In this document: positions 7,502-16,550 of the stretch, in pieces
Position numbering within the stretch: the stretch's first letter is position 1
Layout: every line of letters begins with the position of its first letter
NCBI RefSeq assembly: GCF_039414295.1
Contig: NZ_JBCITM010000024.1
Span: 1-48,568 of the forward strand
Source of the DNA: Anoxynatronum sibiricum
Lineage (GTDB): Bacteria; Bacillota; Clostridia; Peptostreptococcales; Tindalliaceae
Reading direction: 5' to 3'
DNA: 48,568 nucleotides
The notes under the pieces: model-generated
The model's database searches: none
What the model was told of the DNA's origin: nothing
Seen by the model: the letters and a program-made list of their open reading frames with translations, nothing else
Program-made: the position numbers and the translations under genes

Positions 7502-8227
7502 TTACAAAATTTCCACACTGGCATCGAATTGATAAATCACATCTTTACGCTCAATAATGACTTTGGTTCGTTTGGCCAGTGCTTCATCTTTTTTAATTTC
7601 CAAAAGCAGTTCTTTTGCCGGGTTGATGGCCACCGGGTATTTGACCGATTGCAGCATGGTCAGGTCACCTTTGGTATCCCCATAGGCATAACTTAGATCC
7701 AAATCGATATCATATTGCTCCACCAGTTCAGCCAATGCTTCCGATTTACTGTGAGAGTCCCACATTTGCTTGATTTCACCGGTAAAGTTGTTCTGTTCAT
7801 CCACCTGGTACTCGGTTGCCCGAAAGTCATCTGCCCCATATTTTTCTGCCATGCGTTCCACCAGATAATCGGGGCTGCCGGAAACAAAAATAACCCGGTG
7901 CCCCTGCTCCTTATGCCAGTAAATCTGATCACGGGTGAACCGATACACCCGGTCACCTTTGGTTTCTATCACCTGGTGCACGATGAAATCAATGTAATGC
8001 TTGTTTTGCCCCTTCATTGAGTTTAAATAAATTTCTGCCACTTCCAGCAGATAATCTTCATAGTTGCCCATGCGTTTATCCCAGTTTCTGAAAGCTTTCT
8101 GGGCATGACTGTACCAGTATTGAGGGTCGATGATTTCATAGCGAATCAGCCGTTTAAAATGTTCCATCATCAATGAGTCCCGGTGTAAGGTACCATCGAT
8201 ATCGAAAAAAGCAGCAATTTCTCCCAT
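7502..8227 (-). CDS. HAD-superfamily subclass IB phosphatase
   Basis: A 241-residue soluble hydrolase. Motif I is FFDIDGTLHRDS near the N-terminus, motif II is IFVSGSPDYLVERM, and motif III/IV is YAYGDTKGDLTML, the pattern of the IB (SerB-like) branch. The start has AAGGAG upstream. It lies 11 bases after the Na+/phosphate cotransporter gene on the same strand and shares its terminator, so a phosphate-related housekeeping role is possible. The substrate cannot be read from sequence; phosphoserine phosphatase is one option but is not claimed. Confidence 0.85.
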   Translation of the reverse strand: MGEIAAFFDIDGTLHRDSLMMEHFKRLIRYEIIDPQYWYSHAQKAFRNWDKRMGNYEDYLLEVAEIYLNSMKGQNKHYIDFIVHQVIETKGDRVYRFTRDQIYWHKEQGHRVIFVSGSPDYLVERMAEKYGADDFRATEYQVDEQNNFTGEIKQMWDSHSKSEALAELVEQYDIDLDLSYAYGDTKGDLTMLQSVKYPVAINPAKELLLEIKKDEALAKRTKVIIERKDVIYQFDASVEIL

Positions 8228-8238
8228 CGGTCAACTCC

Positions 8239-9855
8239 TTACTTGCGTTTTCCCCTAATTTCGTCCCGAGCAGACAGAGCGATGTTTGCAGCATGGTCTG
8301 AGATCCGTTCCAGATTACTGATAATATCAAGGAAAATAACTCCGGCACTGGGAACACACTGGTGAGCATTAAGACGCCCGATATGATTGGCCCGGAAACG
8401 CTTTTCAAGCTTATCAACAGCTTTTTCTTTCTCCAGCACTTCTTCAATCAGCTTTTCATTGAGTTCTTTCATGGCTGTCAGCGCCGACTCATAAGCTCCA
8501 ATGGTCAGATCGGTAATTTCCCTGAGCTCTTCAATGGCTGACTCTGAAAAAATGAGATTGCCATCAAGTTTGAACTGTGCCAGCTCAGCCAGGTTTTCTG
8601 CATGATCGCCCACCCGCTCAATGTCATTGATGGTATTAAAGAGACCATCCACTGTCTCACGGTTGGAAGCGGCCAGATTCTGGTTGGAAAGCTTCACCAG
8701 GTACGAAGCAATCTCCCGTTCCAGTTCATTGGTGATTTTCTCGGTACACATTACTTCATCTATTTTTTTCTGATCCCGGTCAAAGATGGCATCCATGGCG
8801 TCACGCAGCGAACCACCGGCCACATTTCCCATATGCAGGGTTTCTTTAATGGCAGTGCCCAGTGCAATCGCCGGAGTGCTCAAAATCCGCTCATCAATGT
8901 ACTTAACTCCCTGAATGGTATCTGCACCTCCGGGCACCATCCTGAAAGCAGCCTTAATGAGATAGCCGGTAAAGGGTAGGAGTACCAGCGTGGTGGTAAT
9001 GTTGAAAATGGTATGGGCATTGGCAATTTGTCGGGGAACATCTCCCGGACTCAGGTATTTGATCAGGTGATAGGTGGGTTCCCGTAATAAAAACACAAAG
9101 AGAACTGTGCCGATGACGTTAAACAAAAAGTGAAAGGCGGCCGCCCGTTTTGCAGTTTTATTGGCCCCAATACTGGATAAAATGGCCGTCACCGTCGTTC
9201 CAAGGTTGATTCCGAAAAGGATGGGCAGTCCGGATTCGATGGGAATCAGCCCTTCCATGGCCAGAGCCAGCAGAATCCCTGTGGATGCGGTACTGCTCTG
9301 GACCATAACAGTGATTCCGAAGCCAGCCAGAATTCCCAGGAAGGGATGCTCGGCAAAACTCACCAAAATATTTCTGAAAGCTTCAAATTCTCGCATGGGG
9401 CGCAGCGCATCCCCCATCATTTTCATGCCGATGAACAGCATGCCAAAGCCAATAAAAGCCTCTGCCATCTGTTTGGTTTTGCGATTTTTGCTGAACAACC
9501 AAACCCCCACCGCAATACCAATGATCACCGGAGCAAACCGGTCAATTTTAAAGGTGATAATCTGGGCGGTGATGGTGGTACCAATATTGGCACCCATAAT
9601 CAGGCTGGCCGCCTGAGCCAGCTGCATCATCCCCGCATTGACAAAACCAACCACCATGACTGTCGTGGCGCTACTGCTCTGAACAACGGCAGTCACCAAG
9701 GCACCTACCATGACTCCCATGATTCGGTTGGAAGTCAGCATGCTGATAATGTCTTTCAGTTTGTTGCCGGCCACTTTCTGAAGCCCGCTGCTCATCACAT
9801 GCATGCCGTACAGGAACAGGCCTAATCCTCCCAGCACACCAAATGCAATCTCCAT
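8239..9855 (-). CDS. Na+/phosphate cotransporter family protein with PhoU-like domain
   Basis: A 538-residue protein with two inverted Na/Pi-II membrane repeats, each marked by a glutamine-serine motif (QSSSATT at about 59-65 and QSSTAST in the second half), then a cytosolic PhoU-like helical domain (about 340-530). The family moves phosphate with sodium, or in some bacteria handles other anions or regulation. The first residues form a membrane helix and the ATG has GGGGAGGA upstream. A candidate -10 TATAAT lies on the minus strand at 9928-9923. It is cotranscribed with the HAD gene. A PiT phosphate transporter is also in this window (17631). Confidence 0.88.
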   Translation of the reverse strand: MEIAFGVLGGLGLFLYGMHVMSSGLQKVAGNKLKDIISMLTSNRIMGVMVGALVTAVVQSSSATTVMVVGFVNAGMMQLAQAASLIMGANIGTTITAQIITFKIDRFAPVIIGIAVGVWLFSKNRKTKQMAEAFIGFGMLFIGMKMMGDALRPMREFEAFRNILVSFAEHPFLGILAGFGITVMVQSSTASTGILLALAMEGLIPIESGLPILFGINLGTTVTAILSSIGANKTAKRAAAFHFLFNVIGTVLFVFLLREPTYHLIKYLSPGDVPRQIANAHTIFNITTTLVLLPFTGYLIKAAFRMVPGGADTIQGVKYIDERILSTPAIALGTAIKETLHMGNVAGGSLRDAMDAIFDRDQKKIDEVMCTEKITNELEREIASYLVKLSNQNLAASNRETVDGLFNTINDIERVGDHAENLAELAQFKLDGNLIFSESAIEELREITDLTIGAYESALTAMKELNEKLIEEVLEKEKAVDKLEKRFRANHIGRLNAHQCVPSAGVIFLDIISNLERISDHAANIALSARDEIRGKRK

Positions 9856-10134
9856 TCTTCATCCTCCCCAACTATCTGTCACTTCGGTGTTCTCTTTTTC
9901 ACCGGACAGGCAAATCATAACCATTATACACCGACTGTTGAATACTTGCCATGTTTTCTATCCAGATTCATCCTATTTTTTCGCATTTTTGATGCCCTTA
10001 TCTTAAAAAGACCCCGTCTGAAAAAGTTCGCAGATTTCAATGATAAATCTATAGGCAAACGGATGTGAATATGGTATCCTATTGACGGACGAAAAGCGTT
10101 CAACTGAAACTGATTATATAAAAGGAGGATCTTC

Positions 10135-10371
10135 ATGGTGTTAACCACGATTCAAAAAATGATTGCCAGCCAGCTGGGCATTGGTAATCCTGCGGTCATT
10201 ACTCCCGAAACCAGTTTGCTTGATGATCTGGAAGCAGATTCCCTTGATGCTGTCGAGATCATCATGGCCATTGAGGACGAGTTCGGCTTGGAAATTCCCG
10301 ATGAAATGGCAGAATCTCTGCGTACCGTGGGCGAGATTGTGGAATATGTAGAAGAACATAAAACGGCATGA
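10135..10371 (+). CDS. acpP: acyl carrier protein
   Basis: A 78-residue acidic carrier protein of four-helix type. The phosphopantetheine site is Ser36 in LEADSLDAVEI. It carries growing acyl chains as thioesters. AAAGGAGG lies upstream of the ATG and two hairpins follow the stop. It is monocistronic and away from any fatty-acid genes, so it may be the main ACP or a second one with a special partner. Confidence 0.92.
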   Translation: MVLTTIQKMIASQLGIGNPAVITPETSLLDDLEADSLDAVEIIMAIEDEFGLEIPDEMAESLRTVGEIVEYVEEHKTA

Positions 10372-10375
10372 AAAA

Positions 10376-10430
10376 AGTGCTGAACATCAGCACTCGAACT
10401 CAGACGACCTGACTCCATCAGGTCGTTTTT
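10376..10430 (+). terminator. tandem hairpins, second an intrinsic terminator for acpP
   Basis: The first hairpin is AGTGCTGA (10376-10383) with TCAGCACT (10387-10394). The second has a nine-base stem (10404-10412 with 10418-10426) ending in TTTTT. The stop codon of the convergent Asp23 gene lies inside the second stem. Confidence 0.85.
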
Positions 10431-10783
10431 AAATGGTTCACATAAATATTCACCTGTTCCACATGAATCTCAGTCATTGTTTCCACTGCCTGTTTCACTT
10501 GTTGCTGGGCTTGCTCCACCATTTTAGGAATGGGGATTCCGTAAAGGACTTCAAGTGATAAATTAAGTATCAAATGATCTGCTTCTTTTTCCAGTTGAAC
10601 ACCACTTTTGCTGGTGGTATTTCGACTAAAAACTTTTGCCATGCTTCCCGGAAACCCGCCACTAATGGAAACAATGCCTTCAATTTCAGAAACGGCGTTT
10701 CGCGCAATGGTCATGATAATGTCTTCAGAAATACGTATTTTGCCTCGATCGCTGTGAATCACCAATGGATCTGCGGTTGTCAT
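10418..10783 (-). CDS. Asp23/Gls24 family envelope stress response protein
   Basis: A 121-residue Asp23/Gls24 (DUF322) protein: it opens with a segment ISEDIIMTIARNAVSEIEGI, then GGFPG, and ends in the beta-alpha segment QAVETMTEIHVEQVNIYVNHL. Family members are linked to cell-envelope homeostasis and are soluble or membrane-anchored through partners; this one has no membrane segment. Its AAGGAGGG and start lie within the end of mobA, and the two genes overlap by 59 bases in different frames, implying coupled translation. Its stop sits in the terminator of the convergent acpP. Confidence 0.88.
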   Translation of the reverse strand: MTTADPLVIHSDRGKIRISEDIIMTIARNAVSEIEGIVSISGGFPGSMAKVFSRNTTSKSGVQLEKEADHLILNLSLEVLYGIPIPKMVEQAQQQVKQAVETMTEIHVEQVNIYVNHLKTT

Positions 10784-11450
10784 CAGTCATTTCCCTCCTT
10801 CTTACAGGCGGCTTTTTCATCCACTCATGGCACCACTGTTGTGCCCTTTCCTTCCAGATTTCCTGAACCATTTCGTACTCTCTGTTGCCATTCACATTGA
10901 CAAAACAGTTCAACTCAGGGTCAAACTGTCTCAACACCTTTTCGTCAACCGTGCGTACCAGCACATCCTCATAAAAACGGATAACTTTATAATTCTCCCG
11001 ATCAATGTAACGCCTCATGTAGGGCAGGCAGCTTTTTTGATAAAATGCATGCAAGGGCTGAAAATGACTGCCAATCAATGGCACCCGGACATCTTCACCG
11101 TCCAGCAGTTCGATCATGTGTTCAATCACTGCCCGGTTAAGGAGCGGCATATCACAGGGAACTGCAAAAATGAGATCGTTCTTTGCGTGGTAGAGACCTG
11201 TGTATAATCCAATCAAAGAGCTTCGACTACCCGGGTTCATAAGATCCTGAACGATACGGACATTATCCAGCATGGGAAATGACTGGGGATGATGGGTCAC
11301 GATGAGCACTTCATCAAACAAACAATCCAAGGCACCCGCCACCCATTCAATCATGCGTCGGTCTCCCAGGGGGAGCTGCGCCTTGTTGCGCCCCATCCTT
11401 TTGCTGGCTCCACCTGCTAAAATGACGCCTGTGATCCTGTGTTTCATCAT
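10725..11450 (-). CDS. mobA: molybdenum cofactor guanylyltransferase
   Basis: Transfers GMP to molybdopterin to make guanine-dinucleotide cofactor. From the ATG at 11450 it is 241 residues, with GGGGTG six bases upstream; a GTG at 11459 overlaps that site. The nucleotidyltransferase signature is GVILAGGASKRMGRNKAQLPLG and the metal site is FAVPCDMPLL. The C-terminal end is basic and runs into the next gene. No other molybdopterin-synthesis gene is adjacent, and the AOR in this window would use a cofactor without nucleotide, so other Mo/W enzymes are probably encoded elsewhere. Confidence 0.9.
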   Translation of the reverse strand: MMKHRITGVILAGGASKRMGRNKAQLPLGDRRMIEWVAGALDCLFDEVLIVTHHPQSFPMLDNVRIVQDLMNPGSRSSLIGLYTGLYHAKNDLIFAVPCDMPLLNRAVIEHMIELLDGEDVRVPLIGSHFQPLHAFYQKSCLPYMRRYIDRENYKVIRFYEDVLVRTVDEKVLRQFDPELNCFVNVNGNREYEMVQEIWKERAQQWCHEWMKKPPVRRREMTDDNRRSIGDSQRSRQNTYF

Positions 11451-11524
11451 TGATTTCACCCCGCTGAATTCATTATATCATAATCAGATTCGCCTTAACA
11501 GCCTTGTCTGGATCTAAGTCAACT

Positions 11525-12244
11525 TCACCGCAGGCTGGGAAGTGTTCCCACAAAATCAAGAAAATCTTCCGTGGTGCCGTGATAGTCTGGTGTCATTGCC
11601 TGTTTATCCGCCTGAAGCAGGCAGTTAGTCACCAAATAGGTTTGCATCCCCAGTTTACCGGCTGACAAGTCTTCGTGAGCATCATTTCCTACCATGATGG
11701 TCGACGCCGGTTCTGTTTGCAGAATATCCAGCACCTCTTGATAAAACGCCACATGAGGTTTGCAGGCGTGCATGGTTTCAAAGCTGGTGATGAATTCGAA
11801 CTGATCCGGCGACAATCCTGCCCAACCGATCCGCTTTTCAACAGCCTGCAATGGAAACAGTGGATTGGTGGCCACTGCCATTCGATATCCTTTGTTCTGC
11901 AATACATGAACGGCTTTGATCATCTGGCTATCTGTTCCCGTTGCTTCTTTCGCCTGTTCGAAATCAGTTTCATAGAATTGCTCAAAGGTCTGAATCATTT
12001 CTGATCGTTTTTCTTTATAGGCTTCGAAAAACGCACGGTAAAAGGTTGCTTCGTTCGTTTCGCTCCCTCCCCGGTTATTCAGCATTTCATGAGTGCCTTT
12101 CCAGAGAAGCTTCTGAAACACTTCAGGCGGCATGTACTGACGAAAGTGCCCTGTCAGTGCTTTTAAATAATATTTCATAAATCTTTCTTGGTCCATTGGT
12201 AATAACGTCCCATCCAAGTCAAACAGAATTGTCCTGATCTCCAT
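11525..12244 (-). CDS. HAD-superfamily subclass IA hydrolase
   Basis: A 239-residue phosphatase-like protein. Motif I is TILFDLDGTLLPMD, motif II is MAVATNP, the lysine motif is HACKPHVAFYQ and motif IV is MVGNDAHEDLSAG; a helical cap lies between motifs I and II. AAAGGAG precedes the ATG. It is transcribed away from korA across a 277-base region. The substrate is unknown; a small phosphorylated metabolite is usual for this subclass. Confidence 0.85.
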   Translation of the reverse strand: MEIRTILFDLDGTLLPMDQERFMKYYLKALTGHFRQYMPPEVFQKLLWKGTHEMLNNRGGSETNEATFYRAFFEAYKEKRSEMIQTFEQFYETDFEQAKEATGTDSQMIKAVHVLQNKGYRMAVATNPLFPLQAVEKRIGWAGLSPDQFEFITSFETMHACKPHVAFYQEVLDILQTEPASTIMVGNDAHEDLSAGKLGMQTYLVTNCLLQADKQAMTPDYHGTTEDFLDFVGTLPSLR

Positions 12245-12278
12245 TTTTATCTCCTTTGTCTCTTCTCCATAAGGCTAC

Positions 12279-12439
12279 CTGGCACTTATCCCTGCCAGAG
12301 TTCAACATAGCAACAACTATTGTTGCTGCGGTTTTCCATTTGGAATTGCCATTCTGTTCTTCATTATAGTGTAATTCATTCGTACTCGCAATGAAAGTCC
12401 TGCCTTTCGAAATGCTGTTATCGTTTGAAATGCTGTTAC
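12279..12439. promoter_or_regulatory. divergent control region with palindromes and direct repeats
   Basis: Between the HAD gene and korA there are three symmetric or repeated elements: an inverted repeat CTGGCA-N8-TGCCAG (12279-12298), a perfect 19-base palindrome AGCAACAActaTTGTTGCT (12309-12327), and a 12-base direct repeat GAAATGCTGTTA at 12410-12421 and 12428-12439 (18-base period). They look like regulator sites. A weak promoter (TTACAG at 12437, TATAGC at 12459, 16-base gap) would overlap the second direct repeat and drive korAB. Confidence 0.5.
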
Positions 12440-12521
12440 AGTAACCTCGGATACGGGTATAGCTTTGACAGGCTGATTTATTTATCTGACGCTGTAATGG
12501 TGTCATAAAGGAGGGAATCGT

Positions 12522-14207
12522 TTGGACTACAATTTATTGATTGGCGGCTCCGCCGGCCAGGGGATGGACACTCTGTCAGGATTATTGGAACGCAGCCTGA
12601 AACGTAATGGCTACCATGTTTTTGTCCATAAGGATTATATGTCACGGGTACGGGGCGGTCACAACTTTATCCAAATCCGTTTCAGCGACCGACCGTTAAC
12701 CTCTCACCGGCTTTCCCTTGACCTCATCGCTGCTTTTGATGAAACCACCATCACAGAACATCTTTCCCGATTGCACCCAGAAGGGGCGTTGCTTTGCGAT
12801 GAAAAACTGAAGCAAGATCATCCTCAGATTTTTCACTGGCCGTTGGAATCCCTGGCAAAAGAGGCCGGCAATGCCAAAACTTTCACCACTGTTTTTCTCG
12901 GACTGCTGCTTCAGTGGTACGGGTTGCCCCTCGAACTCACTGAAGCCCTCATATCAGAGGCTTTCAAATCCCGTTCGCCGGAGGCAAATTTGAAAGCCCT
13001 GCGACTGGGTGCTGATTTGACAGAACCCCATATCTCTCTGCCCTCCGGCAGTGACGACGACCGCCTGCTTATTAGCGGCAACGAGGCCATCGCCCTGGGT
13101 GCACTGGCGGCAGGCATCACATTTTACAGTGCCTATCCCATGACTCCTTCCACCAGCATTATGAACTACCTGGCAGCCAAGCAGACAGAAGCCGGCGTTG
13201 TGGTGGAACAGGCAGAAGACGAAATCGCTGCCATCAATATGGCTATCGGTGCCAATTATGCAGGCATAAGGGCCATGACAGGCACCTCTGGCGGGGGTTT
13301 TTCTCTAATGACTGAGGCCCTGGGCCTTGCCGGTATCACCGAAACACCACTGGTGGTGGCCAATGTACAGCGTCCCGGACCTGCCACAGGCTTCCCCACT
13401 CGCACCGAGCAAAGTGATTTAAGTTTTATTCTCGCCGCTTCCCACGGCGAAATTCCCCGAATGATTACCGCTCTAAGGAATCCACAAGAGTCTTTTGCTC
13501 AAACAGCGCGGGCTTTTAACCTGGCCGAAAAATATCAGCTGCCGGTGATCCTTCTCAGTGATCAGTATCTGGCCGATTATACGGTCACCATACCACCTTT
13601 CAATGTGGCAGGCGTCTCCATTGACCGGCATCTTGATGCCGGGTCCACTTATTCCGAAGAGAATCCTTACCAGCGCTATACCTTCACTGAAGACGGCTTG
13701 TCACCCCGGTTGATTCCCGGAAAAATTTCCGGCCAGATTGTCCTTGCTGACAGCGATGAACATGATGAAGAAGGCCATATCACAGAATCTGCTGAGGTGC
13801 GTATTCGAATGATGGAAAAACGAATGGGAAAACTGGAACTGTTGAAAGCCGAAGTGGAAGAACCCTGGCATCTGGGAGCTGAATCACCTGAGATTCTCCT
13901 GCTGGCATGGGGATCTGTGGCAGGACCTCTTCAGGAAGCACTGCAGCTCCTGGAAAAAGAAACAGATCTGCCCCCCATCGGTGCCCTGATATTTGGGGAT
14001 TTATGGCCTCTTCCGGTGAACTTGCTGACCACCCTTGCTGGTAAAGCCCGCGTGCTCATGAATGTGGAACAAAACTATACCGGCCAGCTGGCCCGCCTGA
14101 TTCGTCAGGAGACCGGCATCGCCTGCCAGCGAAGTTATCTGAAATTCGATGGCCGACAAATGGCACCGGAAGAAATTGTGGCAGCTGTTAAAAAGGAGGT
14201 GCTTTAA
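12522..14207 (+). CDS. korA: 2-oxoacid:ferredoxin oxidoreductase, fused gamma-alpha subunit
   Basis: With korB it oxidatively decarboxylates a 2-oxoacid to acyl-CoA while reducing ferredoxin, or runs in reverse. The 561 residues comprise an N-terminal gamma domain (about 1-180, LIGGSAGQGMDTLSGLLE and SRVRGGHNFIQIRFS), then the alpha pyrimidine-binding domain (about 185-400, GNEAIALGALAAGITFYSAY, EDEIAAINMAIGANYAG, GGGFSLMTEALG) and a C-terminal PFOR_II-like domain. The start is TTG with AAGGAGGG six bases upstream; no better start is near. The stop touches the korB start. Substrate (2-oxoglutarate or branched-chain type) cannot be decided from sequence. Confidence 0.9.
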   Translation: MDYNLLIGGSAGQGMDTLSGLLERSLKRNGYHVFVHKDYMSRVRGGHNFIQIRFSDRPLTSHRLSLDLIAAFDETTITEHLSRLHPEGALLCDEKLKQDHPQIFHWPLESLAKEAGNAKTFTTVFLGLLLQWYGLPLELTEALISEAFKSRSPEANLKALRLGADLTEPHISLPSGSDDDRLLISGNEAIALGALAAGITFYSAYPMTPSTSIMNYLAAKQTEAGVVVEQAEDEIAAINMAIGANYAGIRAMTGTSGGGFSLMTEALGLAGITETPLVVANVQRPGPATGFPTRTEQSDLSFILAASHGEIPRMITALRNPQESFAQTARAFNLAEKYQLPVILLSDQYLADYTVTIPPFNVAGVSIDRHLDAGSTYSEENPYQRYTFTEDGLSPRLIPGKISGQIVLADSDEHDEEGHITESAEVRIRMMEKRMGKLELLKAEVEEPWHLGAESPEILLLAWGSVAGPLQEALQLLEKETDLPPIGALIFGDLWPLPVNLLTTLAGKARVLMNVEQNYTGQLARLIRQETGIACQRSYLKFDGRQMAPEEIVAAVKKEVL

Positions 14208-15065
14208 GTGACTGATCCTAAATGCTTCAACTCCTCACACCCCTCGGCCTGGTGCCCTGGCTGCGGCAATCACGCCTTGCTGGCTGCTTTGAAGGAAGCG
14301 CTGGCCCAGTTGGATAAAAACCCTCATGAGGTACTGGTTTGCTCCGGCATTGGACAGGCGGCTAAAACCCCTCATTATATTCGAACAAATGGGTTCAATG
14401 GCCTTCATGGCCGATCGTTACCCCCGGCTTTTGGTGCCAAAGTAGCCAATAAGGAGCTAACGGTGATCATCAACTCCGGGGACGGCGATTCTTACGGGGA
14501 GGGTGGAAATCACCTGATACACAACATGCGACGAAATCTGGATGTGACCCATTTTGTCCATGATAATATGATTTACGGCCTCACCAAAGGGCAAGCCTCT
14601 CCCACCACCCGACCCGGTCATACTACGGGGATCCAAACAGAAGGTGTGGTGCTTCATCCCCTGAAACCGCTGGCATTGGCCATCACCATGGGAGCCACTT
14701 TTGTGGCGCGGGGATTTGTCGGTGAACGGGAACAGCTTGTTGAACTGATGAAAGCCGCTATCACCCATCCCGGCTATGCTCTGGTGGATATTTTCCAGCC
14801 CTGCGTGGTGTTTAATAAAGTTAATACCTTCAAATGGTATCAGGAACACACCTACCAACTTCCCGAGAGTTACGACCCTGGTAATCGCACGGAGGCGCTT
14901 CAAAAGGCCTTTGAATGGGAAGAGGGCATTCCCCTGGGGATTCTCTATCGCGAAGAAAGGCCAACATATACTCAGTTAAATGAAGTGCTGCGGGAAGGAC
15001 CACCACTGGTGAACCGCCGACTGGCACCAGAACGGGTCATCCCTTTCTTCGATGACTTTCGTTAG
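14208..15065 (+). CDS. korB: 2-oxoacid:ferredoxin oxidoreductase, beta (TPP-binding) subunit
   Basis: The 285-residue partner of KorA; binds thiamine diphosphate and a [4Fe-4S] cluster. Seen: WCPGCGNHALL, with further cysteines in LVCSGIGQ and PCVVFNKVNTF as cluster ligands, and the TPP/Mg motif NSGDGDSYGEGGNH continuing to DNMIYGLTKGQASPTT. It starts with GTG directly after the korA stop, with AAAGGAGG in the korA end, so translation is coupled. Followed by a bidirectional terminator. Confidence 0.92.
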   Translation: MTDPKCFNSSHPSAWCPGCGNHALLAALKEALAQLDKNPHEVLVCSGIGQAAKTPHYIRTNGFNGLHGRSLPPAFGAKVANKELTVIINSGDGDSYGEGGNHLIHNMRRNLDVTHFVHDNMIYGLTKGQASPTTRPGHTTGIQTEGVVLHPLKPLALAITMGATFVARGFVGEREQLVELMKAAITHPGYALVDIFQPCVVFNKVNTFKWYQEHTYQLPESYDPGNRTEALQKAFEWEEGIPLGILYREERPTYTQLNEVLREGPPLVNRRLAPERVIPFFDDFR

Positions 15066-15164
15066 TGGCTCTCTCCCACTGAATACGAAGGGCAGCTGCA
15101 TCAGAAATCGCGGATCTTCTTTAGCTCACTGATAATGTGTTCCTGTTTTTGCAAACAAAAGGAA

Positions 15165-15230
15165 AGCTCCTTCGGTTAATGACCGGCAGCTGATGCCGGC
15201 GTTCTCCGAGGGAGCTGTTTCAGTTTCTTC
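15165..15230. terminator. bidirectional terminator between korB and CoA-transferase genes
   Basis: An 11-base stem with one G-U pair (15165-15175 with 15206-15216) encloses a second hairpin CCGGC/GCCGG (15183-15199). T-rich tracts follow on both strands, so it can serve korB on the plus strand and the CoA-transferase operon on the minus strand. Confidence 0.7.
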
Positions 15231-15246
15231 GATTCACTTAATGTTA

Positions 15247-15897
15247 CTATTCTTCCATCACTTTCAGGTGTTCAGACACAATGAAATCTGCCTCTGTGGC
15301 TTCACGAATCTGCTCTACTGTCACATCAGGTGCAATTTCCCGGAGAAACATCCCACCGGGTGTGATGTCAAAGACGCCCATTTCTGTCACAATCAAATTC
15401 ACTTCTTTTCGTGCTGTCAAGGGTAAGGTGCATTCCTTCAGGATTTTAGGGCGTCCCTTAGCGGTGTGTTCCATGGCCAAAATGACTTTTTTGGCACCCA
15501 CCACCAAGTCCATGGCACCTCCCATGCCTGGCACCAACTTGCCGGGAATCATCCAGTTGGCCAGATTTCCTACTTCGTCCACCTGAAGAGCTCCCAGTAC
15601 AGTGGCATCCACATGCCCCCCACGAATAATTCCAAAAGAAGTGGCGCTGTCAAAGTAAGCTGCTCCTTTCAGAACACTCACGGGCAATCCCCCTGCATTC
15701 ACAATGTCTGGATCTTCATTGCCTTCCAGTGGTGCAGGACCCATTCCCACGAAACCGTTTTCCGACTGGAAAATAATTTCAACACCTTCAGGTATGTAAT
15801 TAGCCACCAGTGTAGGCATGCCAATGCCCAGATTCACAATATCGCCGTCTTTAAATTCTTTTGCAACCCGTCTTGCAATGCGTTCGCGCACATCCAT
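15247..15897 (-). CDS. 3-oxoacid (acetoacetate-type) CoA-transferase subunit B
   Basis: The 216-residue catalytic subunit of a family I CoA-transferase. The active glutamate lies in IIFQSENGFVGMG; other marks are NLGIGMPTLVANY, PGMGGAMDLVVGAKKVI and the C-terminal TEADFIVSEHL. It moves CoA between a 3-oxoacid or short fatty acid and a donor acyl-CoA, in cytosolic fermentation of fatty or amino acids. Its ATG overlaps the stop of subunit A (TGATG), so the two are made together. ScoB, AtoA and CtfB are names used for this kind of protein; none is certain here. Confidence 0.92.
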   Translation of the reverse strand: MDVRERIARRVAKEFKDGDIVNLGIGMPTLVANYIPEGVEIIFQSENGFVGMGPAPLEGNEDPDIVNAGGLPVSVLKGAAYFDSATSFGIIRGGHVDATVLGALQVDEVGNLANWMIPGKLVPGMGGAMDLVVGAKKVILAMEHTAKGRPKILKECTLPLTARKEVNLIVTEMGVFDITPGGMFLREIAPDVTVEQIREATEADFIVSEHLKVMEE

Positions 15898-16550
15898 CAG
15901 GCATCCCCCTTTACGATGTAGTCCACAAAAATTCCCGGAGTCATCACATTATTGGGGTCGATTTCGCCCACTTCAACCAGCTCCTGTGCTTCCACAATAA
16001 CCGTCTTGGCGGCTGTTGCCATCACCGTATTGAAATTGCGAGTGGCCGCATTGTACCAGATGTTACCCTTCTTATCAACCTTCGAACCCCGAATCAGGGC
16101 AACGTCTGCCCGCAGGGGTAGCTCCAGCAGATAGTCCTTTCCATCCACAACGATTTTCTGCTTGCCTTCTTCCACTACTGTCCCTACGCCGGTGGGGGTC
16201 AAAAACCCGCCCAGCCCGGCACCGCCGGCCCGAATCCGCTCCGCCAGTGTGCCTTGGGGAATCAGCGTCACATCAATGAGCCCTTCGTTCATCATGCGGC
16301 CTGTTTCAGGATTGGTGCCAATGTGTGAAGCATATAGCTTTTTTACCTGTCCATTAACAATCAGCTTGCCAATACCCACATTGGGTCTGGCTGTGTCGGT
16401 GCAGATAACAAACAGATCCTGGAGACCCTTCTCCACCAACCCATCCACCAGTGTTTCAGGGGTTCCGACGCCCATAAATCCGGGAATCATCACTGTCATA
16501 CCATCATGTACCAGATCCATTGCCTGTTCCAGTGAGATGATTTTGTTCAT
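15897..16550 (-). CDS. 3-oxoacid (acetoacetate-type) CoA-transferase subunit A
   Basis: The 217-residue CoA-binding subunit. Marks are DGMTVMIPGFMGVGTPETLVD near the start, then GTNPETGRMMNEG, GAGLGGFLTPTGVGT and GSKVDKKGNIWYNAATRNFN. I chose the ATG at 16550, seven bases after AAGGAGG; a TTG at 16556 is too close to the ribosome site. It comes first in a two-gene unit with subunit B. The neighbouring korAB on the opposite strand suggests shared acyl-CoA metabolism, for example of 2-oxoacids from amino acids. Confidence 0.92.
   Translation of the reverse strand: MNKIISLEQAMDLVHDGMTVMIPGFMGVGTPETLVDGLVEKGLQDLFVICTDTARPNVGIGKLIVNGQVKKLYASHIGTNPETGRMMNEGLIDVTLIPQGTLAERIRAGGAGLGGFLTPTGVGTVVEEGKQKIVVDGKDYLLELPLRADVALIRGSKVDKKGNIWYNAATRNFNTVMATAAKTVIVEAQELVEVGEIDPNNVMTPGIFVDYIVKGDA

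Noticed and set aside
12280..12295. TGGCAC...TGC resembling a sigma-54 promoter upstream of korA
   Set aside because: GG and GC are separated by 11 bases, not ten; sigma-54 promoters do not tolerate this. The similarity comes from the inverted repeat CTGGCA-N8-TGCCAG.
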